Source: CAYFZO01 sp965226235
Lineage (GTDB): Bacteria; Pseudomonadota; Gammaproteobacteria; Poriferisulfidales; Oxydemutatoraceae
NCBI GenBank assembly: GCA_965226235.1
Contig: OZ245335.1
Coordinates: 930,001 to 994,000, forward strand
Reading direction: 5' to 3'
DNA: 64,000 bases
The translations under genes and the position numbers were made by a program. The notes beneath the pieces are model-generated. The model did no database searches. It saw only the letters and a program-made list of their open reading frames with translations, and had not been told where the DNA came from. Below are positions 34,222-43,284 of this stretch, piece by piece (position 1 is the stretch's first letter; every line of letters begins with the position of its first letter).

Positions 34222-34728
34222 ATGGACGATAAACAGTTTGTCAACCAATTTTCCGCCGTGTTGATCGTGCTGGCCGGTATTAGCGTCGTAATCCTGTTGA
34301 TCGCACGGGTGATCGCTCATCAGCCCGAACAGCAGGACCTGGCGATGAAACAGATTATCGAGGAACGTATCAAGCCGATCGGGGAAGTCAATGTCGGCAG
34401 CATCCCTGCCCAGCCAGAAGCAGCCTCGATGCCGGCGGCAACAGGAACAGAAAACAAACAGTTGGCCAACGCGCCACAGTCGAGTGAAAAAACCGACCCG
34501 GCGCAAGTGTACCAAACCGTCTGCTCGGCCTGTCACCAGACGGGCCTTCTCAATGCACCGGCTTATGGCAACAAGGCCGCGTGGGCACCATTGCTCGGCG
34601 ATATAAACGCGCTCTATACCAACGCCATCAATGGCAAAGGTGTGATGCCCGCGAAAGGTGGACACACCGACCTGACGGATGAGACCATCAAAGCCACTGT
34701 CGACTACATGATTGAGGCCGTTCGCTGA
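34222..34728 (+). CDS. cytochrome c5-family protein, membrane anchored
   Basis: 168-aa protein with an N-terminal transmembrane anchor (FSAVLIVLAGISVVILLIARV), a low-complexity linker rich in Ala, Pro, Gln and Glu, and a C-terminal class I cytochrome c domain. Heme attachment is CSACH near residue 100, and the distal Met lies in GVMPAKGGHTDLTD. The pattern NAPAYGNKAAWAPLLG is typical of the c5/CccA group of electron carriers in the periplasm. The gene stands alone between a tRNA gene and convergent comM. Confidence 0.88.
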   Translation: MDDKQFVNQFSAVLIVLAGISVVILLIARVIAHQPEQQDLAMKQIIEERIKPIGEVNVGSIPAQPEAASMPAATGTENKQLANAPQSSEKTDPAQVYQTVCSACHQTGLLNAPAYGNKAAWAPLLGDINALYTNAINGKGVMPAKGGHTDLTDETIKATVDYMIEAVR

Positions 34729-34758
34729 GCATCCGAAGGCCCCGAGGGCCGCACCGAT

Positions 34759-36267
34759 TCAAATCCGAAACAGCCGGTCCATTGATCGGTAGGAGATCGC
34801 TTCGAAAAGATGCGTCCGCTCGATACGTTCGCTTCCTGCCAAATCAGCGATCGTGCGCGCAACTTTCAGGACCCGTTTCATTCCCCTCGCCGACAAACCC
34901 AATTTCTCGACCGCCTGCCTGAACAAGCGAACTTCTTCCCTTGGCAACGCGCATAACTTCTTGACACTCGCTTCGCTTACCCGGGCGTTGCAAACCTGCT
35001 GGCGGGTCAACTGACGTTCGTGTGCTGCGATCACACGGGCCCGGATATCCTTGCTGCTTTCACTCGCGCGATCGACCACGTCGCTGCTCCAGCGCACGCG
35101 TGGCACCCGCACCTGGATATCGATGCGGTCGAGAAGAGGCGACGGAAGGCGCGCGTAATAACGACGAAGCTGTGCATCCGAACCCGGGCACCGCCCACGC
35201 TCATCGACGTCTTCGCCCCCAGGGCAAGGATTCATCGCCGCGATCAGTTGAAACCGGGAGGGATATTCTGCGCTGGCAGTTGCGCGCGATAAATTAATGT
35301 AACCGGTCTCCATGGGTTCGCGCAGGATTTCAAGCGCTGCGCGATTGAATTCGGGCAGCTCGTCGAGAAACAGGACCCCATGATGTGCCTTGGTGATTTC
35401 CCCTGGCCTGGGATCGGACCCGCCTCCCGCAATGGCCGCCGCCGAAGCCGAATGATGCGGCGAACGAAAGCGGCGACGATAAACCTGCCCCGCTTCTATC
35501 CTTTCGCAACACAACGAGCGAATTACCATCGCCTGTACCGCTTCTTCCTCGCTCATCTCCGGCAGGATGCCAGGAAGTCGGCTCGCCAGCATGGTTTTGC
35601 CGCTGCCGGGGGGACCCAGCAACAAGCAATGGTGACCTCCGGCTGCCACAATCTCCAGCGCACGCACCGCGTGGCATTGACCACGAACATCCGCAAGATC
35701 CTCGCCGATCGGTTGGTCACGCGGGACATCAATGGCCTCGACCAACTGCAATCCTTCACCATGAGACAGATGGCGGCACACATCCAGCAGACCGCGCCCA
35801 CTGTATACCCTGGCGTAACGCACCAAGGACGCTTCCATGGCGTTGCCCGGCGCGATGACCACCGCGCAATCGGACTCCTTTGCCGATAATATCGCGGGCA
35901 AAACACCCCGGATCGGTTTGAGCCGCCCATCAAGACCCAACTCGGCCATAAATTCATGTCCCGCAAGCGTATCGCTGGATAACTGACCGCTGGCGGCCAG
36001 GATGCCCAGCGCGATCGGCAGATCAAACCGCCCACCTTCCTTCGGTAAATCAGCGGGCGCGAGGTTGACGGTGATCCGGCGCATTGGAAACTTGAAGCCG
36101 CTCTGAGGAATCGCCGCCCGTACCCGGTACTTGCTTTCCTTGACCGCCTTCTCCGGCAACCCGACGATGTGCAGATTGGGCAGGCCGGAACCGATATGCA
36201 CTTCGACGCTCACCGCAATGGCCTTGATACCGCGAGTGGCGCGGCTCCGAACAATCGCCAAGGACAT
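34759..36267 (-). CDS. comM: ComM/YifB-family Mg-chelatase-like AAA+ ATPase
   Basis: 502-aa protein from the ATG at 36267 with a GGGAGC site upstream. The N-terminal ChlI-like part has LPNLHIVGLPEKAVKESKYRV. The AAA+ core has Walker A LLLGPPGSGKTMLASRL near residue 217 and Walker B HHGVLFLDELPEF near 300. The arginine-finger region SRFQLIAAMNPCPGG follows. It ends with the ChlI C-terminal helices around LSARGMKRVLKVARTIADL. In Vibrio, ComM is a hexameric helicase that promotes branch migration in natural transformation. It is next to ubiK as in many gammaproteobacteria. Confidence 0.92.
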   Translation of the reverse strand: MSLAIVRSRATRGIKAIAVSVEVHIGSGLPNLHIVGLPEKAVKESKYRVRAAIPQSGFKFPMRRITVNLAPADLPKEGGRFDLPIALGILAASGQLSSDTLAGHEFMAELGLDGRLKPIRGVLPAILSAKESDCAVVIAPGNAMEASLVRYARVYSGRGLLDVCRHLSHGEGLQLVEAIDVPRDQPIGEDLADVRGQCHAVRALEIVAAGGHHCLLLGPPGSGKTMLASRLPGILPEMSEEEAVQAMVIRSLCCERIEAGQVYRRRFRSPHHSASAAAIAGGGSDPRPGEITKAHHGVLFLDELPEFNRAALEILREPMETGYINLSRATASAEYPSRFQLIAAMNPCPGGEDVDERGRCPGSDAQLRRYYARLPSPLLDRIDIQVRVPRVRWSSDVVDRASESSKDIRARVIAAHERQLTRQQVCNARVSEASVKKLCALPREEVRLFRQAVEKLGLSARGMKRVLKVARTIADLAGSERIERTHLFEAISYRSMDRLFRI

Positions 36268-36414
36268 CTGATGCTCCCTACGACCAAACAGAGCCCATGC
36301 TGACACCACCGACCGATTCGCAAAGCCTGAAATGACGATCGGTTGTTTTCAGCCGATAAGGCAAGGGGTGCCGCTTTCCACCCGGGGGTGCGAAACCGGC
36401 AGACAGTGGTGCCT

Positions 36415-36663
36415 TCAGGGGTTCGGCCGCTCGCCCGACAACCGCTGTTCGAGTTGCTCTACGCGCTTTTGCAGACGCTCCAGCACTGCCACCTGAATAT
36501 CGTATTCTTCCCGGCTGACGAGGTTCATGTCCTGCAGCAACGGCTCGAGGCCCGCGCGTAGATGTTCGGCCAGCTCCTCTCTTAGATTGGAAAACGCCGG
36601 TGGTAGCCCGCCCACCAGTTCACGAACCCAGGTCTCGATCTTTTCGCGATCTACGCTTGCCAT
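36415..36663 (-). CDS. ubiK: UbiK accessory factor (BMFP/YqiC)
   Basis: 82-aa membrane-fusogenic coiled-coil protein needed for efficient aerobic ubiquinone synthesis. The N-terminal amphipathic half (WVRELVGGLPPAFSNLREEL) and the C-terminal coiled coil (VSREEYDIQVAVLERLQKRV) are typical. It directly follows nadA (stop and start adjacent at 36663/36664) and precedes comM, a common arrangement. Confidence 0.9.
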   Translation of the reverse strand: MASVDREKIETWVRELVGGLPPAFSNLREELAEHLRAGLEPLLQDMNLVSREEYDIQVAVLERLQKRVEQLEQRLSGERPNP

Positions 36664-37749
36664 CTAACCCACCTTTCTCTGCTTCGCCATCGATACCCTT
36701 CGCCTGCGGGCTTCCCCGAACGCAAGCATTCTCTCGGTCGCACGACAAGCGCGCTGGCGTATCCTTTCAGGTATCCGTATTTCGTTGTCCATGCGATCCA
36801 GGGTGGTTTCAAGATTATGCAGACCATTCATCGCCATCCATGGACAGTGCGCACAACTGCGACACGTCGCTCCTTCGCCTTGCGTTGGTGCCTCGATAAA
36901 CTCCTTATGCGGCGCGATCTGCCTCATTTTGTAAAAGATTCTATTGTCCGTCGCCACGATAAATCGCTTGTTCGGCAACTCCTCGACCGCTTTGATCAAG
37001 GCGCTGGTAGAACCTACCGCATCGGCAATGTCGATAACCGCCTCCGGGGACTCGGGGTGCACGAGCACGGCCGCGTCCGGATAACGCGCTTTCAGATCGA
37101 TGACCCCCTGGTATTTGAACTCCTCGTGCACTACGCAACTTCCCTGCCAGATGGCCATATCGGCACCGGTAATTTTCTGCAGATACGCCCCAAGATACCG
37201 GTCCGGGGCCCACAGAATCTTCTTGCCTTGGTCGGCGAGGTGAGAAATCACTTCAACCGCGATACTGGATGTGACGACCCAATCGGAAAGTGCTTTGACT
37301 TCGGCGCTGGTGTTGGCGTAAACGACGGCCACGTGCTCCGGGTGTTCGGCACGAAATTGCGCAAACCGGTCGGCAGGGCAACCGAGGTCCAGCGAACAGG
37401 TCGCCTCCAGCGTCGGCATCACAACCCGTTTGCCGGGACTTAATATCTTGGCGGTCTCCCCCATGAATCGCACCCCGGCGACCACCAGGGTCGAGGTATC
37501 GGCCTGCTTGCCAAACCGGGCCATTTCCAGAGAATCCGCAACCATGCCCCCGGTTTGCTCGGCCAGACGTTGAATATTTTCGTCGGTGTAGTAATGCGCG
37601 ACCAATGTAGCATCGCGCTCAGCCAGCTTACGCTCGATGCGCTTGGCCTTGTCCAGATATGCTTTGCCTTCATAACGAGGAGACAACGCACAGACATCAG
37701 CCGTGACCGGTACCTGCATGGGCTGCGCCTGGATAATCGAGACCGTCAT
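36664..37749 (-). CDS. nadA: quinolinate synthase NadA
   Basis: 361-aa [4Fe-4S] enzyme that condenses iminoaspartate with dihydroxyacetone phosphate to quinolinate in NAD synthesis. Cys ligands are seen in PTLEATCSLDLGCP, WQGSCVVHEEF and ATCRSCAHCPWMAMN. VAHYYTDENIQRLAEQTGG carries the substrate-binding His-Tyr-Tyr. The start was placed at the MTVSIIQAQP methionine (37749); the frame upstream lies in ISNCY sequence. The C-terminal segment IRIPERIRQRACRATERML is usual. ubiK follows immediately. Confidence 0.94.
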   Translation of the reverse strand: MTVSIIQAQPMQVPVTADVCALSPRYEGKAYLDKAKRIERKLAERDATLVAHYYTDENIQRLAEQTGGMVADSLEMARFGKQADTSTLVVAGVRFMGETAKILSPGKRVVMPTLEATCSLDLGCPADRFAQFRAEHPEHVAVVYANTSAEVKALSDWVVTSSIAVEVISHLADQGKKILWAPDRYLGAYLQKITGADMAIWQGSCVVHEEFKYQGVIDLKARYPDAAVLVHPESPEAVIDIADAVGSTSALIKAVEELPNKRFIVATDNRIFYKMRQIAPHKEFIEAPTQGEGATCRSCAHCPWMAMNGLHNLETTLDRMDNEIRIPERIRQRACRATERMLAFGEARRRRVSMAKQRKVG

Positions 37750-37800
37750 AACCGGCATTATAGTAAATGTCCCTGCCCCGTTTTCCTGTGGACCGCGTTC

Positions 37801-37975
37801 TGTTAACCCAAAGGTCGTAATGCCGCCTTTTTCCAATCCTGAAACAGTCTCTTTTGATTTCTGGATGGGCAATGGCAGAGGAGATACTTACGATGCCCCG
37901 GAGAGAGCTCGACCGACTGGAAGTGATCCAACGTGTCGTTAGGGAATCTCCGATTTATTCATGGGTTTTGTCAAG
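37801..37975 (+). mobile_element. ISNCY fragment with transposase N-terminus
   Basis: From TGTTAACCCAAAGG on, this repeats the end of the ISNCY element at 27.8 kb. The first codons (37871 on) read MAEEILTMPRRELDRLEVIQ, matching the 27.78-kb copy, and then break off after VVRE. It stands between nadA and a DUF924 gene and marks the left side of the second mosaic island. Confidence 0.8.
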
Positions 37976-37985
37976 AATATAATTC

Positions 37986-38621
37986 ATGCACCGACTCGAT
38001 TCCCGAATAAATTTAATTCCAATGGAAACCACAGACAGCATTATTCAGTTCTGGTTTGGCAACCATGACTCGAACAAAGAAATCAATGACGAAAAGAAAT
38101 CACTCTGGTGGTTAAAAAACGATCACACAGATAAGGAAATCCGCCAGCGATTTGAAAATATTTCAAATGCATTATGTCGTCGTGAAATGAAAGAAGTGCA
38201 GAGGTCGCCACGCGGGCTTCTGGCTTCGATTATTTGCCTGGATCAGTTTCCCAGAAACATGTATCGCGGTACAGCCAGATCGTTTTCCTGCGATGCAGCA
38301 GCACTCAGGTTCGCGATTAAAATGGTTGATCAAGCCTGGGACCAGGCACTGAAGCCAATATACAGGCTGTTTGCCTATTTGCCATTTGAGCATAGCGAGG
38401 AAATGGCGATGCAAGAAAAATCGCTGATGTTATACGACAATTTGCGCCGTTCGGCAGACCAGGACGAGCAGGAAATGTTTAACGGATACTATGAATTTGC
38501 TTATAAACATTTCAGGATTATTGATCGGTTTGGGCGTTATCCACATCGAAATGAAATCCTGGGCAGAGGGTCTACGGCAGAAGAGTTGGTGTTTTTAAGC
38601 CAGCCCGGGTCTTCTTTTTAA
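37986..38621 (+). CDS. DUF924 family protein
   Basis: 211-aa protein of the DUF924 family (TPR-like fold, function unknown). Typical features are the start ETTDSIIQFWFGN, LWWLKNDHTDKEIRQRF, the core ASIICLDQFPRNMYRGTARS, and the YRLFAYLPFEHSEEMAMQEK stretch, closed by FGRYPHRNEILGR. The ATG at 38022 (METTDS) is the alternative start; neither has a strong ribosome site. Base composition is lower in GC than nadA, and IS fragments lie on both sides, so it was likely acquired. Confidence 0.85.
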   Translation: MHRLDSRINLIPMETTDSIIQFWFGNHDSNKEINDEKKSLWWLKNDHTDKEIRQRFENISNALCRREMKEVQRSPRGLLASIICLDQFPRNMYRGTARSFSCDAAALRFAIKMVDQAWDQALKPIYRLFAYLPFEHSEEMAMQEKSLMLYDNLRRSADQDEQEMFNGYYEFAYKHFRIIDRFGRYPHRNEILGRGSTAEELVFLSQPGSSF

Positions 38622-38652
38622 TGGTTCAGGGTCGGCATTGTGACAAACTCTC

Positions 38653-38780
38653 TGATCTTCCCCCTGATATCGATCCACTTGAAATGAGAAAAAACATCTT
38701 ATCAGGCTGCTCGTGTTGCGTACTCGGCAGGGGTGGCGTAGCCCAGCAAGCTATGCGGTCGTTGCTGGTTGTAGTGGCGG
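38653..38780 (-). mobile_element. IS3-family right-end fragment
   Basis: TGATCTTCCCCCTGATATCG at 38653 begins the terminal repeat. The minus strand encodes the last OrfB residues RRHYNQQRPHSLLGYATPAE followed by a stop. The same piece recurs at 5.6, 40.54 and 43.17 kb. It ends next to the abiEii stop. Confidence 0.85.
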
Positions 38781-38788
38781 CGCCTGTG

Positions 38789-39655
38789 TCACCATGAAAT
38801 CCCGAAGCGTTCCTTCATGGCTGGCATCCTCCCCCATGGCTCGCCGGGCAGCCGATCGACCAAGGCCGTGAACACGCGGCAAAACGAGGCCGCTGTCGAC
38901 TCTTCCGTCAGAGCTTCCGCCCGAGCGGCTGGCAGCAACGGGCGCATGTCGAGCAAGAAGCGCGGATTGGCGAGCTTGGCGAACATGCGCTCCTGGGCCT
39001 GTGCTCGCGAGATGGCCCGGTCGGAAAGGCCCGGATGCCGGGCGAACATCTCGACGATGCGCTCGGCATCGAGGTCCTCGAAGACCTCCAGGGCGTGCGC
39101 AAGGTCGTAGAGATCGCGCCCCTTGTCGCGCTGCAGCAGAGCACGCAGCTTAGTCGCCAGCATCTCCTCGCGGGAGAATGTCGGAATGGCCGCCTCTTTC
39201 GAGAACCAGGGATTCTCGATCGTCAGCGGCAACGACACCGGACTATCGAAGGCCTGGATCTCGCGGGTGTTGATCTCGATCTTCAGCCGGATCGGCACGC
39301 CGCCGGTGTCCTCGGCCTCGACCCGGAAGCGAAACTTTGGTGCCACAGGGCTTTGATCGAACTGCGCCCGCCCCAGCCACGGCTCCAGAACAACACGCAA
39401 CCGATCGAGGATCGGCCCGATCGGCCCGGCCGAAGTGCGCACCAGATCGATGTCTTCCGAGTAGCGCAACGGCGCCGGGAAGTGCAGCTTGTTAAGCGCC
39501 GTTCCGCCGCGAATTCGTAGCGCGTCGTGCAGCATGTCGTCCGAGAAGATCTCGACCAGAGCACGGCAGATGATGAGATCCTGCTCCACCTGCCGCTGGT
39601 CGGCCCAGGGAACGACATTGCCCCAGGCAACAATGTTCTGGGCCGGGATCATGCG
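38789..39655 (-). CDS. abiEii: AbiEii/AbiGii-type nucleotidyltransferase toxin
   Basis: 288 aa from the ATG at 39655 (MIPAQNIVAWG). Toxin of the AbiE type IV toxin-antitoxin and phage-abortive system, a DNA polymerase beta-like nucleotidyltransferase that modifies tRNA or nucleotides. The active-site pattern is clear: RIRGGTALNKLHF near residue 45, then LRYSEDIDLVRT with the two metal-binding Asp residues. REEMLATKLRALLQRDKGRD and LYDLAHAL follow, as in the family. It overlaps the antitoxin gene by 7 bp. Catalytic residues are intact, so the toxin should be active. Confidence 0.9.
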   Translation of the reverse strand, partial: RMIPAQNIVAWGNVVPWADQRQVEQDLIICRALVEIFSDDMLHDALRIRGGTALNKLHFPAPLRYSEDIDLVRTSAGPIGPILDRLRVVLEPWLGRAQFDQSPVAPKFRFRVEAEDTGGVPIRLKIEINTREIQAFDSPVSLPLTIENPWFSKEAAIPTFSREEMLATKLRALLQRDKGRDLYDLAHALEVFEDLDAERIVEMFARHPGLSDRAISRAQAQERMFAKLANPRFLLDMRPLLPAARAEALTEESTAASFCRVFTALVDRLPGEPWGRMPAMKERFGISW

Positions 39656-40476
39656 TCGCGTTGCGGCACACGCCGCACGATGATGCGCCATCGTAGATCG
39701 CGCTGCCGCGGTTCCGGCGCGAAATCCGGATCCCGAGCCTCCTGCCGGTCGAGTTCGGTCCAGGGCAGCGATCCCCGTGCCTGCAATGCCTCCAGCATCG
39801 GCCCCGTCAGGGCGTCATAGCCGAGATGCTCCAGCAGATACCCGAGACGCTGCACGACCGGTCGCTCCACCAGCGCCGAAAGGGTGGCCAGTTGCTCCGG
39901 ATCGATCTTCTGCCCGAGGTCCGAGAGGACCGTGGTGACATTGTCGATGCCGCCAGACGCCTGCGGATAACGCAGCAGATCGAGAGCAGTCAGCGCGGCC
40001 GACGAAATCTTCATCGTGCCGGTATCGGTCTTGCGATCCTCGATCCCTTCCGTCACCGCGTCCATGTCCTTGCGGAAGTAGAAGACGATCAGGCTGCGAC
40101 CGGCGCGGATCCTCGGCAGGCGCTTCGCCGTGACGACCTGAAACTCCATGACGGCCTGATGCGTCGCACCGTGCAACTCCGCCGCCTTCAGGAGCCCGAC
40201 GTAATAAGCTGCACCCTCACGTCGCATGAGCGCGTCGATGTACCAGGACGGCGGCGGCGCACCCCAGGATGCATATTGTGGTGGAACGACGACGTAGAAG
40301 CCCTGCCGCAAGTTCAGTAACGCCTCGCGGCGTTGCAACCGTTCGGCGGCATCCAGGAACGCGCCGTGACCGACACCGAGAGCCCGCTCGGCCTCCTCAG
40401 CGGTGAAGTCCGGCCGGCCAGAGGAGAGCAGACCGCTGACATAGCTTGACAGGGCGGATCGCTGATCGTGAAGCAT
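39649..40476 (-). CDS. abiEi: AbiEi-type antitoxin
   Basis: 275-aa partner of AbiEii. The N-terminal winged helix (FTAEEAERALGVGHGAFLDA; RREALLNLRQGFYVV) binds the promoter in studied systems. The middle part YYVGLLKAAELHGATHQAVM and ISSAALTALDLLRYPQASGG are typical of the AbiEi family. It is upstream of the toxin, the standard order, so the antitoxin is made first. An IS3-family copy begins about 60 bp upstream, so the promoter lies in that short gap or within the IS. Confidence 0.85.
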   Translation of the reverse strand: MLHDQRSALSSYVSGLLSSGRPDFTAEEAERALGVGHGAFLDAAERLQRREALLNLRQGFYVVVPPQYASWGAPPPSWYIDALMRREGAAYYVGLLKAAELHGATHQAVMEFQVVTAKRLPRIRAGRSLIVFYFRKDMDAVTEGIEDRKTDTGTMKISSAALTALDLLRYPQASGGIDNVTTVLSDLGQKIDPEQLATLSALVERPVVQRLGYLLEHLGYDALTGPMLEALQARGSLPWTELDRQEARDPDFAPEPRQRDLRWRIIVRRVPQRDA

Positions 40477-40569
40477 AGCAGATCTTCCGCCTTAAACACG
40501 GATATGTCAACATGAATAGTCCTATTTTCGCAGTTGTGATCTTCCCCCTGATATAGGTCCATTTGAGCT

Positions 40570-40593
40570 GTAGGGGCGACGCATGCGTCGCCC
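40570..40593. repeat. GGCGACGCATGCGTCGCC palindromic repeat, copy 2
   Basis: GTAGGGGCGACGCATGCGTCGCCC occurs inside the deleted IS3 copy, 33 bp from its right end. Confidence 0.8.
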
Positions 40594-40599
40594 TGGTGA

Positions 40600-40933
40600 A
40601 TGCGTCACGGGTTCCGTCTGTCCCACAGGTGATGGCTGGCAGGTCATGTTGTCCCGGGTTGTATCGCCCTTGCGGGTGAATTTGTACGGACGTGTTGTTG
40701 GGCGACGCAGGCCGGTATCGACATCGGCTTTATCCTACGTCGCAACGTCCGCCGCGGCGACAGGACGATGCCGGCAGGAATCGACGAATCTGGCCGTGCC
40801 TCATCGCCTCGACTGCAAACCGGATCGTGCCGAGCCACCGATCGGCGCAATTGCAACAGCCGGCACACCCGTTGCCGGCTGACCTGATGCCTCTGTTGTA
40901 ATCGGCCTGCAGCTCGAAGCCCGGCTGTAGACG
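40600..40933 (-). pseudogene. IS3-family OrfB remnant
   Basis: Downstream of orfA the minus strand keeps the start of OrfB, readable in pieces as LQADYNRG, VCRLLQLRRS and LRRRIK-like segments that match the 5-kb copy. Several stops and frame changes interrupt it, and the DDE catalytic part is absent. Not functional. Confidence 0.7.
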
Positions 40934-41206
40934 TTACCGATTTTTTGACATCTTGATGACGTCTTCGAGCATCTGCTTGTCCAGACTCAAATCCGCCACC
41001 ATCCGCTTTAGCCGCCGGTTCTCCTCTTCCAGCAACCTCAGCCGCCTCACCTCGGAGACTTCCAGCCCGCCGTACTTGCTCTGCCAACGGTAGATCGTTT
41101 GTTCCGATACCCCATGCTTGCGTCCCAGCTCGGCAACCTTCATGCCGGCCTCTCGCTCTTTCAGGATCGAAATGATCTGTTTCTCGGTAAATCGCTTGTG
41201 TTTCAT
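40934..41206 (-). CDS. IS3-family OrfA (HTH subunit)
   Basis: 90-aa OrfA with the HTH KRFTEKQIISILKEREAGMK, VAELGRKHGVSEQTIYRW and the leucine-zipper tail VRRLRLLEEENRRLKRMVAD. OrfA binds the IS ends and normally makes a frameshift fusion with OrfB. Here OrfB is broken, so at best this acts as a repressor of related copies. A GGAGG ribosome site precedes the ATG. Confidence 0.9.
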   Translation of the reverse strand: MKHKRFTEKQIISILKEREAGMKVAELGRKHGVSEQTIYRWQSKYGGLEVSEVRRLRLLEEENRRLKRMVADLSLDKQMLEDVIKMSKNR

Positions 41207-41286
41207 CTGAGGACCTCCTTCGTGTCAGAATAATGGAAAAATCCTCACTTCGCATGGGCCGGATTACGGGGGAAAGATCACTTCTT

Positions 41287-42375
41287 CTATTCCGCAATGA
41301 TAAGTGCTTCTTTTGAAGGACTTTTGCTCAGGGCGTATTTATAATCGAGTTTTTTAACTCCAACGATTTTCTTATACTTCTTTAACATATCAGCCAATTC
41401 TGAAACCGCTGGGGTACCATCGTCGCGATATGAAACGACTAAAATTGAATCTTTGAATTTTTCAAACAGCCTCTCAAACGCTCTGTGTATTTCTCTCTCA
41501 CTGCACCATTCGTTCTTTCCGTTTTTAATTTTCTTATGCTTTGAATTTTCATCTAATAATTCTGGCCAATTATCGTAGGAAACAATCCCTTCAAGAAAGT
41601 GGTAAAAATCAAAATAATTAACCCCAACACCTTTTGAAGATATATATGGTGTGTCAATGTAAACCAAGTCTGCTTTAACATCTAAATCAAAAACATCCGA
41701 ATGATAAGCTTTATTTTTCTTGCCATTATCGAAAGCGGCATTGTTTGCTTCATCGATAAATTTTTTGAAATGATCTTCAAATGGTGTGTCCCAAGTTTTT
41801 TTGTTGCCGAAGCTTCTTTCTACTTCTGCCGTACGGATGTAAAGATTCTTTCTGTGAAAAAGATTATAGGGGCGTTTAATTATACATGATTGAAATAGAG
41901 CATAGAAAGCAAGAGATTGCTTGTATTTATTCTCTATTTTTCCAATGTTGGTTATGACAACATCTAGCCATTTGTTCTCCTCGTCTGTGAAGTAAATATC
42001 ATGGAAAGTATCAGAAATAAAAGTCGTATACTTCGCCCCCTTATGTTTTTTAAGAATGAATTCAACATCCTCATCTTCTAATCGAACTTTCGAGTTTTCG
42101 ATCAATGCGAGTCCAATGCAATAGTTGAATTTTAGCGAGTCATTGTAAAATACCTGCTTGCCGTTCTTCTTGAACATATAACCTACGCACCCAGTGCCAC
42201 CAAATGCGTCTAGCACAGAATCAGACTTTAAACCTTTTGTATAGTAGTTAATCCATTCAATGATCTTATATTTACTTCCCTGATATCGAGTAGATGGAAA
42301 AACTCCCACATTGCTAGTGGGCAAGTCGTTGAAAAGTTGTGGCTGCTGCTTTAAATTCATTATGCTATTTGACAT
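41287..42375 (-). CDS. D12-class adenine-N6 DNA methyltransferase
   Basis: 362-aa type II methyltransferase. AdoMet-binding motif I is SVLDAFGGTGCVGY near residue 55, preceded by the D12-class GSKYKI segment. The catalytic motif IV is DTPYIS near residue 245 (usual DPPY, with Pro replaced by Thr). It methylates adenine at N6. It overlaps the upstream endonuclease gene by 11 bp, and the pair is AT-rich (about one third GC) against a GC-rich background, a sign of transfer. The site is probably GATATC if it matches its EcoRV-like partner. The frame is intact, so it is probably a working orphan methylase. Confidence 0.88.
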   Translation of the reverse strand: MSNSIMNLKQQPQLFNDLPTSNVGVFPSTRYQGSKYKIIEWINYYTKGLKSDSVLDAFGGTGCVGYMFKKNGKQVFYNDSLKFNYCIGLALIENSKVRLEDEDVEFILKKHKGAKYTTFISDTFHDIYFTDEENKWLDVVITNIGKIENKYKQSLAFYALFQSCIIKRPYNLFHRKNLYIRTAEVERSFGNKKTWDTPFEDHFKKFIDEANNAAFDNGKKNKAYHSDVFDLDVKADLVYIDTPYISSKGVGVNYFDFYHFLEGIVSYDNWPELLDENSKHKKIKNGKNEWCSEREIHRAFERLFEKFKDSILVVSYRDDGTPAVSELADMLKKYKKIVGVKKLDYKYALSKSPSKEALIIAE

Positions 42376-43162
42376 TTTTGATATTCCTATATTTGAGATA
42401 TTCCTTGAGATTCATATATGGTGGCTTTCGCAATTTAGCACTTCGCGCCATTTCTGCCGTCATGTAGTTCATCCAAAAGTCGTCGAATATTTTGACACCA
42501 ACTTTTGAGAAAGGTCCTGTTCCTTCTCGCAATACAGAGATCTTTACACAAGAACCTATGTTTTTAGTATTACCGCTACCTGGTCTATCTTTCGCAATTT
42601 TGTATTTTTCTTGAACGATAAAATCAAAATCTTTAACCACCGACAAAATTTCTTCGAGATCATCTATTGAATAGACTCGGTTTTCATCAATTAGCTCTTC
42701 TTGTTTTGTATAAATCACTCCCAAAATATAATGCTTGCCGTATTCGTTATATGGGAAAGTAATATTTTTCTTGGAATCACGATATCGGAAGTATCCAGTA
42801 AAAGCGCCTAATGTGAAACCAGACACGACATCATCGTCTTTTCGGTAAGTACTTTTTAAGTCAAGAGCGATTTTTTGTTTGTCTTTCGTGATAAAAGTAA
42901 CATCAGGATAGTGATTTTACTCAGCACTTAAAACCATTTCAAATCTATTTTCTTTGGCGAACTTTTGCAAAACAGGAAACATTATCAATTCTATAACTTT
43001 TGAGACAACTTTTGTGTCAACAGAAATGGTATAGATGTTCTTCGCAACATCAATAAAACCTTTCACTGACCAATCTCCAGAAGGTGTTGCCAATACCTTG
43101 CGAAAGTCGTTGATGTGTTTTAATAAACCTTTTTGAAAATTATCTTGTTCCATATTCGTCAT
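42365..43162 (-). pseudogene. EcoRV-family restriction endonuclease with an in-frame TAA
   Basis: Type II endonuclease related to EcoRV. From ATG at 43162 the frame runs 265 codons with one internal TAA at 42917-42919 and no frameshift. EcoRV features: SVDTKVVSKVIELIMFPVLQ near the N-terminus, NHYPDVTF and then KIALDLKSTY, which supply the PD...DxK catalytic residues (EcoRV Asp74, Asp90, Lys92), FTLGAFTGYFRYRD, and the DNA-recognition loop GSGNTKNIGS (GSGNTTNIGS in EcoRV). The stop replaces the residue before NHYPD, where EcoRV has Gln (CAA to TAA would explain it). The product would be cut before all catalytic residues. Confidence 0.9.
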
Positions 43163-43168
43163 TTTAAC

Positions 43169-43280
43169 TGATCTTCCCCTTAATATCGGTCCATTTGAAA
43201 TGAGAAAAAACATCTTATCAGGCTGCTCGTATTGCGTACTCGGCTGGGGTGGCGTAGTCCAGCGAGCTATGCGGTCATTC
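43169..43280 (-). mobile_element. IS3-family right-end fragment
   Basis: Starts TGATCTTCCCCTTAATATCG at 43169; the minus strand reads SSLDYATPAEYAIRAA and a stop, the OrfB tail. It lies 6 bp from the start of the EcoRV-like gene, so the restriction pair sits between this end and the IS copy ending at 41280. Confidence 0.85.
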
Positions 43281-43284
43281 CTGA

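Larger units (their letters stand above)
40537..41280 (-). mobile_element. IS3-family element with internal deletion, both ends present
   Basis: Bounded by imperfect inverted repeats: TGATCTTCCCCCTGATATAG at 40537 and, on the other strand, TGATCTTTCCCCCGTAATCC ending at 41280. Only 744 bp long, against about 1.2 kb for a complete IS3 element. OrfA is intact; OrfB keeps only a decayed N-terminal portion, and a GGCGACGC palindrome lies where its catalytic part should be. No flanking target-site duplication was found. Confidence 0.85.
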
